A DNA stretch of 64,000 nt from Brachypodius melanocephalos (GCA_013398615.1 VZSR01003371.1:9154197-9218196), one strand, 5' to 3'. Shown: positions 1 through 13,565, numbered from the stretch's first letter. Notes: a model not told the origin generated them from the sequence alone. Translations and numbers: made by a program.

Positions 1-2260
1 GGAGACATTGTCCCACTGAAATGACTAAAAAGACTGGCAGAAGAGGAAACCATGTGTAGATCAGCAGGCAAGTTGGAGAAATATGCTGCAGAGAAAGCAA
101 CTGTAGCTCTTGTCAGCTATGTCCCTTTTTATCTAGGTCACTTAGGAAAGGCAGAGGCACAACCTCACATCCCCAGCAAAAGGGAAGAGTGGGAATTCTT
201 TAGGGACAAAACAATTGAGGAAAGCATCTGGTACACAGGAATAACTCCATTATGGCAGCTGCTCAAAAGCAAACAGAACTTCAGATGGCAGCAAAAAATT
301 TGGGAACTACTTATAAAACAGATTTCAGCAGTGCCTAGGAAAGAAGAAAGAAGTTCTTATCTATACTGACCTAGGAGGAAGGCAGAGCAGAAGAGCCTGA
401 CTGAGACACATTACCTCTCTATTCTCAGAGGAAAGGGAATTAAGGAGAGTGTCCCATATGCTAAAAATTAAGAGGCTGAGGTCCCTATTACAAGGATCAA
501 GCAATCAGTTTCCACTTTGGTAATTGTTTTAACCACCACATCCACAATATTTGCAGCTTTTGCCTTTCCTGCCAGCTCTACTGAGGTATTTTTTCATTTT
601 AACCATGATCCAAGTGCCTGTAGGTACTGAAGCAGGGCTTCTGTCCTTCTGGCCCACTTACTTGGGGAAATCTGGTGCACTGACCATTGACTAGAAGTCC
701 TCACCACACCTCAGACCATGTCTGATCCATAGCTCAAGTCCTGCTGAACACAGCAGGGGCACAGCCAGAGCTCCAAGGCACAGCCATCTCTGGAGAAAGG
801 GCAGAGACCTCCCGTCCTGCTGCCTTGTACTTACTAGCAGAGACCACAGGGTTTGGCAGAACAACCATCAGCTCAAGGGCCTGCTGCTGACTCAGCGGTC
901 TCATGTTCTTCAAAATCCAGCTGTACCTTACACTCCTCAAGCAGCCAGTACCTTTTTTTCTAAGCACTTACTTGCTTTTCTGTCCAAAGTAGCCCAAATC
1001 CTCATTATTTATGTGTTCTTCCAATAGGAGCCCCTGAGTTTCCACTAACACCCAGCTGTCAAATACCCACACAACCTGTATGAATTCAATACACAAAACC
1101 AGTCTCACAAACCCATTTTCAGAGCCACCCACCTCCCAGTGACTAAGTACTCCATCCACATATAGCTTTCCTGTCAGATGCCTCTCAGCTCTCCCACTTG
1201 TTTGCAGGAGAGGTCAGTCAGGGGCTGTACCTCTTGTACACTTTACAGGGTCTGATGTCTCCCACCCCTGCCCTACACAGACAATATTTTAAGCAAGATT
1301 CACTGATGAAAATCCAAATTTTTATTATAAATTCACCTACATATAGAGAGATTTTACTTCATAAACCCAGACAGAACAACCTGAATAGTATTTGACAGTA
1401 ATTTTTTGGCTTTACCTAGTTAAAAAAAAAAAAAATCTTTTTTACTGTGGGTGGATGCAGATGTGTGTTGAAGTGGTCTTTTCCCAAAGTAATCTTAACA
1501 AGTATATCATTACAGCTATTTATAAAATTAAATTCTATGGCTGACAGTTTTTCTGTGAGCTCAATCCTTCCTATGATCTTAGTCACAGGAAGTCAAAAGT
1601 TCTACACTAACAAAGTCATAGATGGAAACTGAAGTATAGCACTAAAAAGTACTGATATTCACCACTACTAGCTCAGATTAAAATAGCTAACATGCTTTCT
1701 CAAAGGTCAACAGGTTTGTTCAACCAAAGGCAGACAGGCTATCAACAGCAAGAATGGATAAAAAACAAAACTGCGTATACTTCAAGATACAGTAACAGGA
1801 ATCCCCAATCCCAGCAACAAAAATAGTAATATGTCCAGGCTGAAGTTTGCTACATAAACCCATGACAACATTTAATACAAGCTATGCTTCTGCTAACAAA
1901 ATGTGTTGAAATTTTGGTTGTGGAAATCCAGGTATAATCATAATTGTTGCATCTTTCCATCATAAAAACTGAGGCCATGCTCATGACAAACTCCCAACCT
2001 TACATTCCCTTCTTGGTCAGCACGGTAATGCTCTTCCATACTAAAAATTAATGACATTATTTAAGCTTGGCTAAAGATCTATATCTCTTCAGAGGCTTTT
2101 AGTTTACTTGTTTGCTAGCATTATTTATTGATTTATTTACAACAGGATATGGGAGGCAGGGGAACACTTTCCCCTATTGTTTGTCAGCATCTAGTTTTGG
2201 CCAGATATAAGTCTGCTGTTGCAAAGCTCCCTGTCTATCAGCAGTGCAGCCCTGCCCTAC
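1..2260. other. Unique non-coding sequence, no gene seen
   Basis: No exon, RNA gene or recognisable transposon is visible here. The longest open frame, 105 codons at 52-369 on the plus strand, resembles nothing I recognise and has no clear splice sites or family motif. A run of 14 A lies at 1422-1435. The composition is AT-rich with few CpG, as expected of intergenic or intronic bird DNA. Confidence 0.55.
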
Positions 2261-2279
2261 ATGCTACATACAATCCTGT

Positions 2280-3090
2280 ATGAATTCTTCTGAGTCTGGG
2301 TTTCTAGTGGCTGTCATTCTTTAATTAAAAAGGGCAGAGGACAAAGCTGCTGATCAGGCTGATCAAAGAAATTAGAAAGATTCTATGGCTTCCAACAAAA
2401 GGGAAAAAAAATTACACGTAAGTGAAGATCCAGGTATGTTCTTAGATAAAATGATTTTTAAAAATTCCTTTCACCTAAAAATACGTTTAGTATCTACAAT
2501 GCTTAGAGCATTTGCTATAGTACATATCTGCATGCACAAAGGAATGATCAAAATTCTTAGCTTTACTGGTTTACTTCATGTAAAACTAGTAAGAGAGAAC
2601 ACCAAATCTTCATGCTTAGTCATCTCTGATCAGCAATTGTTCCTAGAACTTTACAGGTGACTGTTTTCATTAGCACATAATTAATGTTCCTAGTAAATAT
2701 GCAAATCAGAGACTTTAGAGACACCTCTCTCTAGCAAAATCATACTCAACATAATCTAAAGTGGGAGATTAGAACCAGCCTATCCTGTCATTTAACCAGC
2801 AATTAGCGTGATTTTAAAATATAGAAAATAATCTTCCACAGAATTCAGTAGAAAGTGCAAGTTATCAGCATTCTGGAGATATATGTTGTTTCTGTTTAGC
2901 AACTGAAATTAATTTGAAAATGTTTAACCTGCTGGGCCCAAACCTTGAGCAAATGACTTGTGACTTTAACAACATCTTCCCTAACGTAATTAAGAACATT
3001 CACTGGTAACACAGCACTTAACAAGGCACCAGGGGGCCTATATGTAGCCGACAATAGGGAAATTCCAATTAAGTTGTAACTTCACAGAAC
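2280..3090. promoter_or_regulatory. Candidate conserved non-coding block with homeodomain-like motifs
   Basis: The stretch holds TTTAATTAAAAAG near 2320, ATAATTAATG near 2678, the octamer-like word ATATGCAAAT near 2698, CAATTAGCG near 2800 and CGTAATTAAG near 2985. These are core words for homeodomain and POU factors and are typical of vertebrate developmental enhancers. A CTCF-like site lies near its right end. This is pattern recognition only; no alignment was available to show conservation. Confidence 0.3.
3026..3040 (+). promoter_or_regulatory. CTCF-like site, plus strand
   Basis: The bases GCACCAGGGGGCCTA match the CTCF core CCASYAGRKGGCRSY at 11 of 15 positions, including the uninterrupted CACCAGGGGGC core. 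The mismatches are the first base and the last three. It is the only plus-strand match I found and it faces the minus-strand sites downstream. Binding cannot be judged from sequence alone. Confidence 0.4.
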
Positions 3091-3099
3091 CTACAAGCA

Positions 3100-5495
3100 A
3101 TAAGGTTCAGGACACCAAGACCAGCCAAAAAGAAGCAAGAAGGCAGGGAGAAGATCTTCTGCAAGGGAAGGTATGTGAAAAGATTTTGTTATTTATAAAT
3201 TGATCATTATTTTAAAGTCAGGACGTCTCCATCCTCTGAGCTCTTCTCTTTTAGGCTTCACTATAATCAAGCCTTCGTACCACATTATTTTCTATACAAA
3301 AAGGAAGCAGCCAAATACCAGCACTAACAAAGCACATTTACAGCAGAATGTGAACTGCGGTTTGCAGAGCAAAAATATCAAAGGAAGAAATGTACCTGGC
3401 AATGAATACTGCTGCTACTGATTAACAGATAGACAAGCACAACCTCCCCTCCAGAGATCAGCAGATTTCCATGAAAGCTTTCAGAAAGTTGAAAAACACA
3501 CTTCAAGGCATACAGCAAAAATCAAACCTATGTCTACCCCCTCAACCACTTAGTCTCTGCTGAAGTCCTCCCCACACCCACCAATGCAATGCATCACTGA
3601 TTCTCAATACTATCATAAATACTGTATATTGAAATTCTGCTATAACTGGAGGAGGAAATGAACATGGCCTTAGATTTTGCACAGAAAGCAGAAAAACCTT
3701 AACTCAAATGTTTGAAGTTGCAGGATAAAAGGTATTTCTTAGGGTATATGGAAAAATCTGTAATAGAGCTTGTTAATGTTTATTCTCATATACAATGTGA
3801 ACAGAAATCAATAATTACATAGTACACCAAAAATGCCATGGAAAATTTAATTTGGCAACCAGAAAACACAACTGTACATTTAGAACAAATCCTACCAGAC
3901 CCAGCATCTAGCAGTGTCATGCTGAATGCCCTTGGTCTCACTGACACAATTCTTCAGGAGTCCTTAGCAAAGCACAGAAACAATCCTTTGATTGCTTTCT
4001 TTCCTTCCAATCTAACAAGAAGTGTTGCCTACACAGAAATACAATACAATATGGGACAAGTGTGTATTGCCTAACATCTTTACTTCAGTTTTCCATCATG
4101 CACCTCCTCTTTTTATTTGTTAAATAGTGCTCCAAAAGTTCGTTAACTAATACTTGTAAAGAGTTTTGAAGATGAACATGAGTAGATAGGGGTGACTATT
4201 GTTATTATCAAAGAAAAAAGCAATGGTCATCAAGTGTCGAGCAGATTTGCTCTGCATAAAAAAAGCTTTACAAATTCTTTCCCATCTCTCTAAAAATTCT
4301 CCCATATCATGAAAAGACATTGCAGGAAGGACATACTACTTCAAGCTCTGCCAATGCTATTTGGCAGATACCAAACATAACACAAAATACAGTTGTGGGG
4401 AAGAAAATGTTTTAAAAAGTTATTTCATCTTCTATTTAATTCTAGCACTAAACTCCTACTGAAAATGCACATTTTGAAAATAGTGATGGATAAAGACATC
4501 AATCTTATATTGGACTGAGATTTGTGTTTGGTTCTACTAGTCTGTTGATTCTGTTCATAGGTGACATGCATACGTATCTGCCTCTGTAACAAAACTGAAA
4601 CAGATTTGCAATAGTTTACTGCAACATTAAAAAAAAAAATGATAAAGCAGCACATCTGTTGACAAAACACACAGGAAAATATTCATGCTGCTGCAAAGAT
4701 CCAAACCATCCAAGTGCAGGATGACTTTTCACTGCAGCAAGACCACATGGATGGGCATGCAAAGAACATCCTAATTTAAGCTGATCTGTAGGCAGGCAGC
4801 TCTTCTCCAACAGCAAGGTCTGAAGATTTATCACAATTCCCTGTCTGTTCTTTAAACAGAGAGTAAAATGGTACTGAGACCTGCACATGCATCTCTTAGC
4901 AATGGCAGCTAATTACCATTCAGGCTCCAGCTCCTATCCCAGCTGCTCAAGGATAATTACCCCTAATGAAAGTGGTGGTGCAGGCTTCTTGGCTCTGCTA
5001 AATTGTCTTAGAATAACACACGGCCAAAGACATTTGGCATTCAGTACACCTTGCCACAGAGGAACACTACTGATCCTCTGTGCCATGGCATCACATTCAG
5101 ACTGAGAAATTCAGTTGTGGAAAACGCATGATACACTCAAAAGCAGAGGAAAACATCACTCCCCAAGATCAGACAGTTCCTCTGTGCCAAGACTGCTTGA
5201 AATGCAGCCTGCCCACAGGACAGCACAGCTCCTTAACACAAAGCCATTTGAGGTGACAGAGAAGTAAGGCTTTTGTTTACAGAGCTGTTAGGACAGATGA
5301 GGGTGCTAACAGACAAAGCAAGCTCAGGTGTGGCTGGAGCAAACCTTGGTCTCTTTGGCCACTTTGGCTATTAACTGTTATACTGCACAAAACACTTCTC
5401 ACCATGGTAAAAACACGTTTTCATCAACAGGGTTTATTCTCACTCTAATTCTCTTCAGCTCTTAATTTGCTCTTTTAGCAAAACATGCAGTGAGC
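3100..5495. other. Unique non-coding sequence, no gene seen
   Basis: I see no coding exon, RNA gene or repeat. Short open frames at 3838-4074, 4616-4888 (minus) and 4887-5105 have no family resemblance and no convincing splice context. An A10 run near 4628 is the only simple sequence of note. Confidence 0.55.
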
Positions 5496-5499
5496 ATCC

Positions 5500-6446
5500 T
5501 ATCACTAGTCACATCCCCCAGGGATCGGTGTTGGGCCCATTCCTGTTCTGATGAACTGGATGAGGGCATTGAGTGGACCCTCAGCAAATTTGTGGACTAC
5601 ACCAAGTAGGGCTGGAGGGCAGGAAGGCTCTGCAGAGGGATCTGGACAGGCTGGATTGATGGGCTGAGGCCAATGGCAGGAGGCTCAACAAGGTCCTGTG
5701 CTTGGGTCACAACAATCCCAGGCTGAAATACAGGCTGGGGCAGAGTGGCTGGGAAGCAGTCTGGTGGAAAAGGACTTGGGGGTGCTGGTTGACAGCACAG
5801 CAACGTGAGCCACAGTGTGCCCAGGTGGCCAAGAAGGCCAATGACCTTCTGGCTTGGATCCAGAAGAGCATGTCCAGCAGGACCAGGAAAGTTATTCTAC
5901 CCTTGTACTCAGCAGTGGTGAGGCCACACCTCAAGCTGTGTGTTCAGTTCTGGGCCCCTCACTGCAAGAAAGACACTGAGGTGCTGGAGAGTGTCCAGAG
6001 AAGGGCAATGGAGCTGGGTGAAGGGTCTGGAGCACAAGTTCTACAAGGAGTGGCTGAGGGAGCTGGGGGTGTTTAGTCTGGAGGAAAAGAGGATCAGGGG
6101 AGACCTTATTGCTCTTTACAACTACCTGAAAGGAGGCTGTAGCCAGGTGAGAATCAGTCTCTTCTCCCAGGCAACTATTGACAAGACAAGAGGTATAGCC
6201 TCAAGCTGTGCCAGGAGAGGTTCAGACTGGACATCAAGAAGAATTTCTTCATGTAAAGAACTGCTAAACATTGGAATGCACTGTCCAGGGAGGTGGTGGA
6301 GTCACTGTCCCTGGGGTGTCCAAGAAACAACTGGCCATGGCATGCAGTGCCATAGTTTAGTTGGAAGGGTGGTGATCAGTCAAAGGTTGGGCTCTGTGAT
6401 CTCAGATATGATCTCTTTCCAAACTAAATGATTCTGTGATTCTGTC
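5500..6446 (+). mobile_element. CR1 LINE, 5'-truncated and inactivated
   Basis: This is the 3' part of a CR1 (chicken repeat 1) non-LTR retrotransposon. It begins inside the reverse transcriptase with HIPQGSVLGPFLF at 5510-5548, matching the conserved PQGSVLGP motif. The segment that follows reads FVDYTK at 5589-5606, where CR1 has the catalytic FADD. Downstream come KKAND..., VILPLYSAVVRPHL and FWAPHCKKD (about 5830-5980), then RGDLIALYNYLKGGC in another frame (about 6095-6140). The short 3' UTR ends in the two octamers ATTCTGTG and ATTCTGTC at 6431-6446, diagnostic of CR1 3' ends. An in-frame stop at 5549, a small deletion after it and at least two frameshifts (near 5555 and 6010) make it non-functional. 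The wording resembles the CR1-J/Y group, but I cannot assign a subfamily. It is the longest identifiable transposon in the window. Confidence 0.95.
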
Positions 6447-8330
6447 TTACAGTTTCAGCTCCAGAAAAATGGTATCAGTATTTCATGGTCAAGATGTTTT
6501 CATTTGATGGCTTTTCCTTATATGTGCTACACAACAAATGGCTGCGTAACATTTGCCTGTGATTTTGAGAAGGAATGATTCTCAATTGGTCTAGCAGAAA
6601 CAGTAGGAAAATAATGCTGCTCACCCTCCTTTTCTACACAGCCATAAACAAGACAGATAAACCAACGTCAAGATGCAACTTTGCATGACAGAGCTGGGAA
6701 CTGATAGGAAACATTTACACAACATTTTTGCAGGGAGCAGCCTTGGGAATTGACAGAGCAGAGGAAATATTATAAAATTTCATCTTGAGTTTTTCAAACA
6801 AAATTTACCCTTTTTTCTTTTTTTTAACCTTGAAAATGTGTACTTAATGACTGCAATACCAAGACAGAGGAGAATGACACAGAAATGAAGGTACAGAGAA
6901 AAGGGAGAAAGATACACTCTTAGACAAGATGTGAAGCACAGAGGACTGTGAATAATGTGAATTGATGAGCTGGAGGGATGTGAAAAAAAAATTGTTCCAA
7001 AGGATAGAAGAAATAAGGAGTTCCTCCGACAGCAAAAAGACTTTTTGATTTGCCAAGGAAGCGGTCATCAAGATGAAAGCACAGGAAGGTGGGAAAAGTG
7101 ATAGAGAAAAATATGAATTGAGAATGTGGAAGATTTGGGGAACTTCTCCAGCTTTTTTATTTTTTTGAATGTGAAAATCATCAAGTCCTATTGTTATTGA
7201 GATGAAATGACACTTCTGCCTTTAAGTATGAAAAAGAAAAGGAATGAGGAAAGGAATAAGTACTATGATGAACAGCTATGAACATAAAGTCAATAAAAAC
7301 AATGGTTGAGAGAATATCCAATCAATACACTAATGTTATAAATAATGTTTTGGACAGAATACTACTTACTTTTTCAGTTGGCATATGATAAGCCTCAATA
7401 ATGCGGAAATTTATATTTATTTGGCAGTTAGATATTACTGGCCACTCTCTATCCCTGTCTTTGGAAAAATCAAGTACTTGCTAGCAGTAAAGACTACAGG
7501 AGTCACACAGTTCTTTTGATGCAACACTGCAAGTTTTGCATTCTCCCTGTGTTTGGTTGACAGTCACATTCAGAGTTTGCCTAGAGAGATGCCTAAGTTG
7601 ATGGCCCTTAACTCCACAGAATTTGAATACCACATTGCTAATTTATACTTCACAAATACTGAGAAATATAACATGAGACCCCAGAGACTGTAGGTTCCTA
7701 GCACAGCTGAATTTTAATATCCTAAGTTGTGAGTACACATTGCCATTTACAGGTTTAAGGAATACATAAGTGATTTGTAATTAAAGTTAAATAAAAGCCT
7801 TCTGTGCTAAGGTCCTGGACAAAAATGGGAAAAAATTCAGAATCATTCTTGGTGCTCCTTCCAGTATCTGAATAATAAGTGGTTTCAAAGCACTGGATGA
7901 CCTCATTAAGAAGTGGCATGGTTAAATAGCAAAGCATTTCACTATAAATAGAGCATCTGCAGACAATGCTGTACAACAGAAACTAATTTAAGTCTTAATT
8001 CCATGGATCCCTGATATGGTAGGTTTGTCTTTGGTGGAATTCAGGAAATTATGTGAATGCTATTCCAAATCCCACGCCTGTGCTTCAGATGAACACCTTA
8101 CACTTAGAAGGATTTCAGGATGTGCACACACACAGCCCTATTCAGAAACAACTTACTCTGCACTGATTGTACTCATCCTGAAGTCTTTTTCTTTCTCTTA
8201 ACAAAGCTGTCAACTGGCTGATAAAACCTTCTTTGCTGTCCCTTGGAGATTACCAGTTTATCTAAGATTCTTCTCAATTACAGCATAAAAGAACTCTCCA
8301 AGTCCTCACACATTCACTCCATCCATCTAG
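6447..8330. other. Unique non-coding sequence, no gene seen
   Basis: Nothing coding or repetitive is recognisable. The stretch is AT-rich with T-rich runs near 6815 and 7160 and only short, unrelated open frames on both strands. Confidence 0.55.
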
Positions 8331-8333
8331 CAT

Positions 8334-8348
8334 GACGCCCCCTGCTCT
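8334..8348 (-). promoter_or_regulatory. CTCF-like site, minus strand (first of a pair)
   Basis: Read on the minus strand the bases are AGAGCAGGGGGCGTC. Twelve of 15 positions fit the CTCF core CCASYAGRKGGCRSY, with an intact AGCAGGGGGCG centre; the first two bases and the S near the end differ. A second match on the same strand lies 75 bases to the right. Confidence 0.4.
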
Positions 8349-8408
8349 GGTTGGGGAGGAAAGAGGATCTTTATGCTTGCAGGTTCTGCACACAGGGTGA
8401 TATGTGAC

Positions 8409-8423
8409 ATTGCCCCCTAGTTC
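8409..8423 (-). promoter_or_regulatory. CTCF-like site, minus strand (second of a pair)
   Basis: On the minus strand the bases read GAACTAGGGGGCAAT, matching the CTCF core at 12 of 15 positions with an uninterrupted ACTAGGGGGCA centre. It shares orientation with the site at 8334-8348. Paired same-strand sites of this kind are common at strong CTCF-bound boundaries, but occupancy here is inference. Confidence 0.4.
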
Positions 8424-11400
8424 TCAATAAAATTCACCCACTCCACTGCACTCAATTTGCTTCCCCATCAGCTGTAACAAACCTTACTTATTTCTCTGCT
8501 CTAGGGGAGAGAAAAACAACCTTAACTAAATCGGGGCTGCTGGTAGGAAGCCATGAAGTCCAAATAACAAGGAGACAAAATGATTTTTCTTTTAACCTTG
8601 TTCCCTCCTAGAGCCCTACCACAAAGCCTGGTGATCTGAGAAGTGAGCTGTAACCTGCAGATCTCAGCACTGTGCAGCTGGGAGTGAATCCTCCCTCGAA
8701 GCCCTTACGTGGGCACTTACTGCTTCAGTCACAGCCTCGTCTGATCTGAATGGCAAGGGATGAAAATTAAAGGATCAACAGCATTCAAAATTACAGTCTT
8801 CTGTGTCAGCTAAGTGTCAGGCAAGGCAATAGCTCCAGTCCACTTCAATTAGTTTAATTCCCATTTGGAGTGCATCCACCCTCCATCCCAGTGAGCAGCT
8901 CTGTTGCCTTGTCTCTCTGCCAGACTACTTGGCCTTCTTACGTGACGGTATACATGGAGAAGGATGATTTCTAGGATACAAACTACAAGGTGCACAGTTT
9001 ATTTTACTGCAAAAAACTCACAGCTTTGTCAAGGATTCTGAACTCCCCCGTATAAGTAGGTTTGTCCTGTTTCATGACAGTACCTGCGCCTAATTTAACA
9101 CATCATTTTAATTATTGCTAAAAATCAAATAAGCAGCACATTATTTCTGTCTCCTGGGAGAGACTGCAATTTACATCTCCAAAAATAATATATTTCACAG
9201 CAAAATTGAAGTCCCAATGTGTATAATAATTTTCTAAAACATACCTACCACTGTCAATTAACCAAAGCCTATCTAAACCATTCTCTAATGCACCAGATAA
9301 TTTAAACACTAAAATAGCCTTTTAAATCCCATAAAATAAATACACTACCTCATCCAAGACAAAGTGATTATCATTTTCATTTCACTCCTTAGACAGTTTC
9401 TAATAGGGCCTATTCCCCTAATATATGTCTGCAACATCCATTAAGGATAATGAGAACAATGCATATGAATCAAGTGGGAGACTACAACTCACGTTTTCTG
9501 GTAGGGACCATGACCTCCCTTGCCACACAAGTCTACAATAGTTCAGCTGAGCAGTTCCACCCCACCTTGGCAAATGAAAGCAGACCAGAATCTTGTCTCA
9601 GATTCCTAGTATTTACATAACACTAATGAAAACAAATATTTAAGGAAATAGCTTGAAAGAAACCTCAGAAATCTTCATGCCATACAGAGAAATAAAGGAA
9701 AACATTGTGACTAGCTGAAGAAAAGAGAATACAAATCTACTGCAAGTTTATGTACTAATATTTCTAAATAACTTACGCATTTCTAAATAATTTACAAAGT
9801 AGGTATGAGTTACTCCCCACAGCTGCTGGTGATGTCATTCTCCTTAGTGTTCTGAGTTGCAGTATCAATTTAAGCCAGCCTAATCTTTTGTAATAGATGC
9901 TGTTTCCCAAGTTAAAACACACAGCCCCCTGCAACACAGGCACTGGATAAAGGCAACCTGTAAGCAACAGGTACTCCAGTACAATTACAACACCAGTGCT
10001 CAGCACTGTGTCATTATTATAACTCATCCATAGCAGAGAGACGCCAATCAGGAATACTCCAGCCTAACTGACCAGGTACTCTTCGACTGTAGGGATGGCT
10101 TGTACAGAATCCCGTTACACCCAGGCCAGGGAAATTATACAAGGAGCAAGAAAGCTTCATGTGGTATGGGGGAAATTACTCTTTTTTACAAGTTGAGCTA
10201 CTCATGTCACCTTTCATTTATTTAACACAGAAATTGGTACCAGGACTAGCAGATTGTGATGCAATGTTTCATTTGTGGAGCCATGGTGTTAGCAATGGTT
10301 CATTGAGATTATTTCTCATAAACTACATTAAAGTACTCTTTGTAATTATGTGGAGCAATTAAGCATAAATTAAGTTACCAAAAATGACATTGGGAAAAAA
10401 CGTTTGCATATATTAACTCTGCTGACCCCTGTGACTTTACGTGGGGAAGAATCTGGAGCTAACCAAAAATACGCCTTGATTGGTAACTTGGAGCTAGGCA
10501 GAAAAAAAATAATATTTTAGTCCTATTTAATTTCAAATACATTTATTAAAGGCATTCATCCTAATACAGAAGCTTTAAAATTATTTACTGAATATCAAAA
10601 TGTCCTGAATTAGAAAAGCCATTTTTAAAGACTTCTTAAATTGAAACAAAGGCATTACTACACATCTGGCAAAGTTCTGCTAGAAATGCTGTTCTGTTGC
10701 AAACAGCCCCTTCTACTGAACAACAAGGAAGAGAATTTGGTCATTTTTTAAAAACTTTGTAGAGATTATAAGAAAGATTATTTTGTTTCCAAATGTTAAG
10801 AGTTTACATACATGTGCCTCCACTGTACATTAATATATGCTCTAAACCATCTGTAGAAAACACCAGAAGAATCACATCTTTCAGTATAAAAACTTAATGA
10901 ATAAATGGAATAATTTGTCTTCCTTGTCTGTGATTACCTGTATCTAGTTGTCTATGTCTATATTCCAAAGGGATGAGTGCCATAATTTTAGAATAATATT
11001 TAAAAAATAAAGAACAAATATTTTCTAAAAATTTGTGTATTTCTCATACTTCTTTTTTGATTTTTTTTAAAGATGCCATTAAAAATACTATATTTAAAAT
11101 AAGCTTCTTCTTTCACTTTGAGACAAAAGCAGATAAGACTAAAGGTCTATTTAGTTTGGTCAAAAAACTGTACAAGATAAATAATATACATCTACAAACC
11201 AAAAAGCAAACATATGTCTAGTAAGTTAAATATCGTAAGCACTAAAGAAAAAGCCAAAGTGGTTTCCCTCTTAAACAGAGAAATATTTTCTTGTCCTGTA
11301 CCACCATAGTCAATGGAAATCTGCCAGTATTAAGCCTATAGTCTTTCCAGTCTCCAAGATAATAAAAATACTTATCTTCAGTCATCAAAATTTTGTTTAA

Positions 11401-13279
11401 ATCCACAAATGATTAATTACTTTTGTACAGTAAAAACTTTTGTCAAAAAATAATTATAATCACCAATTATCCTTTTAAGAAATTGCACTGTATCCACTAG
11501 GAAGCCTTTTTCCTTCTCCTATAAGAGCAGCTTCATGTACCCTGTCAAGTTACTGGAATCATATGTAAGTGCTCACATGTAAGTGGATCTTACTGTTCCA
11601 GGGAGCAATCTACAAAATCCTCACTTTCATGAGCAGGCTTCATAAAGTATTTTCATGTCTTTAAGCTCTCTGTTACTATCATTTTGATAAGGCTCAGAAC
11701 ATCATCAGAAGAAAACCAGAGTATGAATTTTGCTTTGTTCAAGAAGTGTTTGTTGTTAGCCACGGAGATTTGCGCCCAGAGCTTTATCTTGTTCAGAAGA
11801 TTCTGTGTGTTTCACAACTGAGTAATAGGTTGATAACAGCATGCAATGCCTATTTGATGACTGATGTGAAAAGATAGTGTGTTCAGAATCAAATACCATC
11901 CCTAGAGACTTCCCATAGCATGCATAGAGTAATTTGGGACAGGCATCATGATTTCTTCAGCTATTTTCCATCCCTCCTAAAAAGAACAGGATTGACAGAT
12001 GTGAACATTCAGCTTTTCCTTATGACCTCTGATATGGGCACCCTTGTTCTTTATTATTATAGTATGTGCAGAAACTGTGCGTTGACTGAAAATCATTTGT
12101 GGTGGCTTAATTCATAGATGGATTCAGTTCTATCCTGCTCTGATCTGTTCTATATCCACAAATAGCTGAAGACATTCAACACCTTTTACCTCTCACTGAT
12201 TTACCTCCAAAGAGAAGCTACTCAGGAACTGCCAATATAAGGCTGTACCTTCTCTCTGATTTATTCACTTGCTAGAAAGGCATATCAAGTTTCTAAACAC
12301 TCAAACACAGGAGTTCCAACAACACAGAGAAAATAAATTCCATCTTTGACCTTTTTTAAACTGCTCTTATAGCATCATTCTGTAAGACTGAATTCATTAT
12401 TCTATGCAATATATTCCATTCAGTGGCTGCAAGACATTAGCTAGGATTAAAATCAGGTCAGCAGCACTAAGAATATATAGCACTTTACTCTGAAGAATAC
12501 AAAGGCACCAAAACACCCCAAAAATGGTCATAATTGATCTGTTTGCTCTAGGATTCAGTATTCTCTGTGGCAAGCTGATGGTCCTCCTTCAGTTTTTATG
12601 AAGAGTAACAATGAACACCATTTAAAAGATCGATATTTATAAAAGAACATTATGAGGTCAGGACAGGCTTTAAAGGTGGAAATGACATTACTGTTATTCA
12701 TCACATGATAATACCCAGGGCCTCTGGGTATGATATGACATGATAACAACCACAGCACTACTGTGTTAGTCATTTTACAAAGAATGGGAGGTAAATGGAG
12801 CCATCACATGAAAAAAAAAATATATTAAATATATAGGTAGATATTGATAGAGAATGGGCCAGAGCCCCAGGGTTACAGCATCTCACATGAGAATTTGAGT
12901 CCATACAATGGATCAATTTATTTATCCATCTGCCCACAACACTAAAGACCTCTTAAATTAGCTCCTTTTAAAATCAGTTCCTCCCTTGCAGGTGGTATAT
13001 CTGTATGTTAGTTGTACATCACACCATCCAGGCAAGTAGGGACGTCACAGAGAATAGCTGCACCTAAAGCCTTAATCAACAAGAACAGAAATAGAGTATT
13101 TCCAGTTAGGTTCATCTCCAGTCAAGGTGGCTGAACTATACAAGATCTGTAACACCTTCTCCCCTTCCCCACCTACTCTCTAAATATGGATATTACATAG
13201 GGATACCCGAATCACAGGTGCATTCATATCCCAACTCATTATCTGCATATATGACTTGCTACTTCAGCAGAAAGTCCTC
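8424..13279. other. Unique non-coding sequence, no gene seen
   Basis: Almost 5 kb without a recognisable exon, RNA gene or transposon. Around 9,100-9,320 and 10,500-11,450 the sequence is strongly AT-rich with many TAAT/ATTA words, which may be old regulatory DNA but is not distinctive. Open frames are all under 90 codons and resemble nothing known to me. Confidence 0.5.
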
Positions 13280-13465
13280 TAGCACAAGCACTATCGCTCT
13301 GCTCGCCAATGGAGTTAGGTGAAGACCTCCTGACCTGAGGCACGAGGTCTACAGTGCGGGCTAAAGAACTAAATCTGCCTGCTGGCAGCTCGAGCAGCCC
13401 TAAGCGCTCGGTGGGTGAAGCACCGTGGCAGCAAAAGCAACAACACATGGTTGGCGTCGGGTCCC

Positions 13466-13565
13466 NNNNNNNNNNNNNNNNNNNNNNNNNNNNNNNNNNN
13501 NNNNNNNNNNNNNNNNNNNNNNNNNNNNNNNNNNNNNNNNNNNNNNNNNNNNNNNNNNNNNNNNN
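13466..13565. other. Assembly gap (100 N)
   Basis: Exactly 100 N. This round number is the usual placeholder for a gap of unknown size, so real sequence is missing and the true distance between the flanks may differ. The flanks are both GC- and CpG-rich, which fits loss of a GC-rich segment during short-read assembly. Confidence 0.98.

Noticed and set aside
52..369. 105-codon plus-strand frame at the window start
   Set aside because: It looks protein-like in composition but I recognise no family, and its length is within the chance range.
5597..6431. Open frames of 68-163 codons on both strands around 5.6-6.4 kb
   Set aside because: They are pieces or antisense shadows of the dead CR1 element, not host genes.
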